DNA of 64,000 nt from Leucaena leucocephala (lineage: Eukaryota > Streptophyta > Magnoliopsida > Fabales > Fabaceae). Position numbers and translations under genes: made by a program. Location of the stretch: NCBI GenBank assembly GCA_037074615.1, contig CM073538.1, forward strand, positions 18,222,568-18,286,567, given 5' to 3'. Under the pieces are notes generated by a model. It saw nothing but the letters and a program-made list of their open reading frames with translations, had not been told where the DNA came from and did not search any database. The stretch's first letter is position 1. The number at the start of each line of letters is the position of its first letter. Below, piece by piece: positions 63,201-64,000 of this stretch.

Positions 63201-64000
63201 AGAATTGGCTGGAAACACCGGATCATTGTTCATGGCCTACGGCGATGAACTGAGCAACCACAATGCGCAATCTAGAATCCTCAACGAATGTGGGCGTGGG
63301 AGTGATCTCGCACTCGACTTTGAAACGGGAAGAAACGCTCAACGCATTCGCCTTAGAGCTAGCCTGGAAAGCTCGTTCCTGGAAAATAGCGATAAGCTCG
63401 ATAAGAAGGTGAGCATTCTGCAACCCTCAACGAAAATTGGGGTGGGCTGCTGCGTGTTGTCACACAATTATGGAGTTGGACGGGAGTGTTCTCTTCTACT
63501 TCCTTAAACTCGCTCGGAGAACGCGTTCGTCACCTCTGTGGACGAATTTAGGCATACGCAATTCCTGTTGAAGGTTGAGATGAGCGGCGAGTTTCACTCC
63601 CTCCGGCAACGCAGCGACGGTCTGCCATGATTGGCTTGAAAAGCTTGAGCAGTGCTCGTGACCTACGGGAAGGGATTGGGCAAAGAAAATGTTCAATCTA
63701 GAGTCCTCAACCAAAGTTAACGTGGGAGTGAGTTGTCCCTCGACTTTAAAAGTGTGGGGGGAAGTGTTCAATACGTTTGCCTTAAAACTAGCTCGGCACA
63801 CCCGTTCCCCACCAATATCGGTAGGTTAGTAGAGAAAGTGAGCAATCCACGATCCTCAACAAAAGTTGAGATAGGCGGCGAGCTGTCCTTGAATTATGAA
63901 AGAGTACGGGAATGTCCCCTCCGTTTCCTTAAACCAGCTCGAAACACTCGTGCGCCACCTTTATGCATAGGTTCAACAATGAAAGTGGCCATGTTATAGT
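60234..64000. repeat. Highly homogenised 865-bp monomers
   Basis: Four complete monomers (60234, 61099, 61964, 62829) and part of a fifth share a set of variants rare elsewhere: GGTTAGTAGAG, GGCGGCGAGCTG, AAACACCGGATC, AAGCTCGATAAG, GTCACACAATTATGG, GTTGAGATGAGCGGCGAG and GAAGGGATTGGG. The only difference I noticed among them is GGACAGGAG for GGACGGGAG near 61750. This is the least diverged part of the window. Confidence 0.9.

Larger units (their letters stand above)
36620..64000. repeat. Satellite array block 3, 866/865-bp monomers, continues past window
   Basis: Monomer starts are at 37064, 37930, 38796, 39662, 40528, 41394, 42260, 43126, 43992, 44858, 45724, 46590, 47456, 48322, 49187, 50053, 50919, 51784, 52650, 53515, 54381, 55246, 56111, 56976, 57841, 58705, 59368, 60234, 61099, 61964, 62829 and 63694. 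Steps are 866 bp up to 48322, then 865 or 866, with one 864 (57841) and one 663 (58705). The 865 length comes from loss of one C in the run GTCCCCCTC; the 864 copy has also lost one base in GTTAGCAGAG near 57975. The window ends inside a monomer, so the array extends further. Confidence 0.97.

Noticed and set aside
1..64000. CENP-B-box-like motif in the satellite
   Set aside because: Reading the monomer on both strands for TTCG followed by the required A and CGGG positions gave no match; the scan was by eye on representative copies, not on every monomer.
1..64000. Ribosomal DNA spacer origin of the repeat
   Set aside because: No 18S, 5.8S, 25S or 5S sequence is recognisable in the window, and nothing else ties the repeat to rDNA.

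Overview
This window is plant nuclear heterochromatin. It is one long tandem satellite array of about 53 kb (roughly 61 monomers of 866/865 bp), interrupted by two insertions of the same Ty1/copia LTR-retrotransposon family. A plant host is inferred from the copia Gag-Pol protein, the primer-binding site matching plant initiator tRNA-Met, and the kind of satellite. I cannot name the species or a known satellite family. I see no host protein-coding gene, rRNA or tRNA gene. The only credible protein-coding sequence is the retrotransposon polyprotein.

Layout: 1-12398 satellite block 1; 12399-14389 a solo LTR (plus orientation) flanked by a 5-bp target duplication CAAAA; 14390-27558 satellite block 2; 27559-36619 a complete 9,061-bp copia element (minus orientation) flanked by the target duplication CTGAG; 36620-64000 satellite block 3, which runs off the window end. 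If each insertion plus one copy of its target duplication is removed, the 866-bp register is restored exactly in both places, so both are clean insertions into a pre-existing array.

The satellite is hierarchical. Each 866-bp monomer is built of six diverged subrepeats of 139-149 bp (mean about 144 bp), and the two halves (about 440 and 426 bp, three subrepeats each) still resemble each other. Above the monomer level, diagnostic variants alternate as higher-order repeats: dimers of 1,732 bp near 1.8-6.9, 21.9-25.4 and 37.1-41.4 kb, trimers of 2,598 bp near 41.4-46.6 kb, and 1,731-bp dimers near 50.1-55.2 kb. The last 3.8 kb holds almost identical 865-bp monomers, the most recently homogenised part. 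One aberrant 663-bp monomer near 58.9 kb has a junction that looks templated by an inverted copy of satellite sequence.

The complete copia element has same-length LTRs in which I saw no differences, a primer-binding site, a polypurine tract and an uninterrupted 1,327-codon Gag-Pol with protease, integrase, reverse transcriptase and RNase H motifs in place. It is therefore young and possibly still mobile. Its LTRs carry a W-box cluster upstream of a TATA box, and its leader has a GC-rich palindromic cluster. The solo LTR is an older relative that lost its interior by LTR-LTR recombination.
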